Assembly (NCBI GenBank): GCA_016713505.1
Contig: JADJPA010000002.1
Coordinates: 124,001 to 188,000, forward strand
Length of the DNA stretch: 64,000 nucleotides
Source of the DNA: Candidatus Competibacteraceae bacterium
Lineage (GTDB): Bacteria; Pseudomonadota; Gammaproteobacteria; Competibacterales; Competibacteraceae
Reading direction: 5' to 3'
Below, piece by piece: positions 62,446-64,000 of the stretch (position 1 is its first letter; the number at the start of each line of letters is the position of its first letter). A program made the position numbers and the translations under genes. The notes beneath the pieces are model-generated. The model saw only the letters and a list, made by a program, of their open reading frames with translations, searched no databases and was not told the origin of the DNA.

Positions 62446-63318
62446 TTATTCGCCCAGCATCTTCATGGCGTTCTCCAGGCTCAGCCGCATCCGGTTGAAG
62501 GACTGCGACAGCGAGGAAATCTCATCCTTGCCCTGGCGCACGTATTCCGGTACATCCGGCTTGCCCATGCTGACCTCGTTGGCGATATCCGCAATCCGCA
62601 CCACCGGCTGGATCACCACGAAATGCAACAAGATATTAAGTAAGATCAACAGCAGCAGAAAGACCCCACCCAGCAGGACCATGAAGGTGGTGAAGGTTTT
62701 CTGGGCGCGCGCCAGCGGCACGGCCATCGGCACCGTGACGACCTGCGCCCCGACGATCTCCTTCATCTTCCAGCCGAAACCGTTGTTGACGCCGTAGATG
62801 TCGGTCATGGTCTTGGGCGCGTCCTCGACCTTGCCGTGACAGCTCAGACAGCCCTCGTCGTAAATCCCCAGCGGCCGGGCCAGATTGAGCATCCGGCCGG
62901 TCGGTGTATCCCGCTCGACCACCAGCTCCTTGTGTTCGGCGTTGTTGCGAAACTCGTTGATGATGTCCGCCTCCCAGTCGCTCGCCCGGTCGTTCGGATT
63001 GGTCGGATTGAGCGCCGCTTCCTTATAGGTGTATTCGGGAAATTTGGTGCGCAGCGCCTTGAAGCTTTGCCCGGCCGCGTAGGCCGACACCGTTTCGGGC
63101 CGGAACGCCCGCTTCATTTGCAAAGTAAGCAGCGGTTTTATCTGTTCGGCGGTGTAGGTGCGGGCGCCCAGCGCGCTCTCCATCATGATGCGGGCGTGTT
63201 GCACCACTTCCTCGCGGGCGTTTTGTTTCAGGATGCGGTCGCTCAGGTACGCCGCCAGCCCCAGGCCGATCACGAAGGCCAGCAGCAACACCAGATTGAA
63301 TTTCATGCGTAGACCCAT
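62446..63318 (-). CDS. DUF3365 haem c-binding HAMP sensor
   Basis: A 290-residue membrane sensor. TM1 (about 7-25) and TM2 (about 208-233) enclose a periplasmic DUF3365 (Tll0287-like) domain. A single haem c motif, CLSCHG, lies near residue 156, and the family's FPEYTYKEAALNPTNPNDRA is present. HAMP follows TM2 (IQPVVRIADIANEVSMGK) and the protein then ends, with no kinase, cyclase or methyl-accepting output. The adjacent Ser/Thr kinase gene (4-bp gap) could supply the output in trans. ATG at 63318 is used; an ATG four codons later is equally possible. Confidence 0.88.
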   Translation of the reverse strand: MGLRMKFNLVLLLAFVIGLGLAAYLSDRILKQNAREEVVQHARIMMESALGARTYTAEQIKPLLTLQMKRAFRPETVSAYAAGQSFKALRTKFPEYTYKEAALNPTNPNDRASDWEADIINEFRNNAEHKELVVERDTPTGRMLNLARPLGIYDEGCLSCHGKVEDAPKTMTDIYGVNNGFGWKMKEIVGAQVVTVPMAVPLARAQKTFTTFMVLLGGVFLLLLILLNILLHFVVIQPVVRIADIANEVSMGKPDVPEYVRQGKDEISSLSQSFNRMRLSLENAMKMLGE

Positions 63319-63355
63319 GGGCGAATTCCTCGGGCTCGGTTGGTCGAAATCGCGG

Positions 63356-63916
63356 TCAACCGGACGCGGGGCTGGAACCCGCCGCCGGCAGACAGCCTTG
63401 CGTGAAGGCGTCGTGCGCCTTTTTGAATCCGATCAGGCTGAAGTTGACCGGGTACGATTGGGTGGCCGGCCAAGTCGGCCAAAACCGTAAATACACAGTC
63501 GCCAGGCGCTCTTCCCGCAATTGCCGGAGCAATTCCGGCAAGTCCTGGTCGAACACCAGGATCATTTTGCGGGAGATTTTATCGCTGCGATGCGGCGGGT
63601 TGTTGTTCACCACCAGTTGCAGATCGGAGAAGGATGAATCCAGCTCCGATTCGGTGATCACCAGCAGGCTGGCGCCGTCGAACACCAGGGACACGGGCGT
63701 TTGCTCGTAGCCGTCCGCAAGGACTTGGCGTTCGCTGGACAACAAGCAACGGGGCTGGCGGGTGAGCGGGTCCGGCTTGATCGCCGCCGTCCAACCGGAC
63801 ACCGCCGGGGCAGCCCCCAGCGCTAGCCCGGCGGACACGCCGAGGGCCGCCAGCCAGCGCCGCCAGCGGATCGCCACTGGATGGTGCGACAAGTTTTGGT
63901 CATGATGAGCCAACAC
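63356..63916 (-). CDS. Exported hypothetical protein
   Basis: About 186 residues from GTG 63916, preceded by a GGGAG site nine bases upstream; a longer frame begins at ATG 63973. A basic stretch and hydrophobic segment (WLAALGVSAGLALGAAPAVSG) act as a signal peptide. The mature part has PRCLLSSERQVLADGYEQTP, ITESELDSSFSDLQLVV, RKMILVFDQDLPELLRQL and a second Cys near the end. Its role is unknown. It lies 37 bp upstream of the haem-HAMP sensor gene on the same strand and so probably belongs to the same operon, perhaps as a periplasmic partner of that sensor. Confidence 0.7.
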   Translation of the reverse strand: MLAHHDQNLSHHPVAIRWRRWLAALGVSAGLALGAAPAVSGWTAAIKPDPLTRQPRCLLSSERQVLADGYEQTPVSLVFDGASLLVITESELDSSFSDLQLVVNNNPPHRSDKISRKMILVFDQDLPELLRQLREERLATVYLRFWPTWPATQSYPVNFSLIGFKKAHDAFTQGCLPAAGSSPASG

Positions 63917-64000
63917 GGTTGGAGTCTCCCTTTTTCGATGGCCTGACGGTCTGCTATTTCGCTTCGAACCCACGGCCCGGATAGGCGCTCGCCCAGGAAC

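Overview
The window is GC-rich, gene-dense DNA from a Gram-negative bacterium: it has outer-membrane porin, periplasmic c-type cytochrome and lipoprotein genes. Enzyme repertoire and gene style suggest a gammaproteobacterium. Amylosucrase, an Entner-Doudoroff dehydratase and a sugar ABC importer together recall glycogen-accumulating Competibacter-like organisms, but there is no rRNA or marker gene here, so that placement is inference.

Layout. 1-1.5 kb: the 5' part of a DUF4178 gene leaving the window, then a small ABM-fold monooxygenase. 1.7-13.2 kb: an inorganic-carbon (DAB-type) transport locus with one long DabA and three NuoL/NuoM-like antiporter proteins, one of them a NuoL-NuoM fusion. 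This locus is littered with decay: a vapBC remnant between dabA and the fusion gene, and an IS1-family element that splits a small AT-rich gene. 13.2-16.1 kb: an orphan asparagine-synthase-like gene and a stretch of broken reading frames. 16.1-20 kb: a di-haem peroxidase, a histidine kinase and a double-receiver regulator in one operon. 20-25.8 kb: AzlCD exporter, a beta-lactamase-fold hydrolase, an alpha/beta hydrolase, a soluble PQQ-type sugar dehydrogenase and an anion transporter.

25.8-30.6 kb: small hypothetical genes, a tyrosine recombinase preceded by two palindromes (one with the 11-6-11 layout of a dif-like site), a decayed gluconokinase and edd. 30.6-33.1 kb: a PAS-GGDEF-EAL protein. 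33.1-48.3 kb: a sucrose-use region with fructokinase, cytosolic amylosucrase, a LamB/ScrY-like porin, and an ABC importer with one ATPase, two permeases and three different binding proteins, plus an aldo/keto reductase, a DUF4032 protein and a GNAT. A consistent reading is: sucrose enters through the porin and ABC importer, amylosucrase builds alpha-glucan from its glucose half, and fructokinase feeds fructose 6-phosphate towards the Entner-Doudoroff route.

49.1-59.5 kb: a tandem array of five chemoreceptor genes with different sensor halves but almost the same 708-bp signalling block, preceded by the tail of a lost sixth copy; the fifth gene is frameshifted inside the block. 59.5-64 kb: small membrane and lipoprotein genes, then a probable three-gene operon of a secreted protein, a haem-binding DUF3365-HAMP sensor and a Hanks-type Ser/Thr kinase with a duplicated C-terminal module. 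No rRNA, tRNA or CRISPR array was seen.
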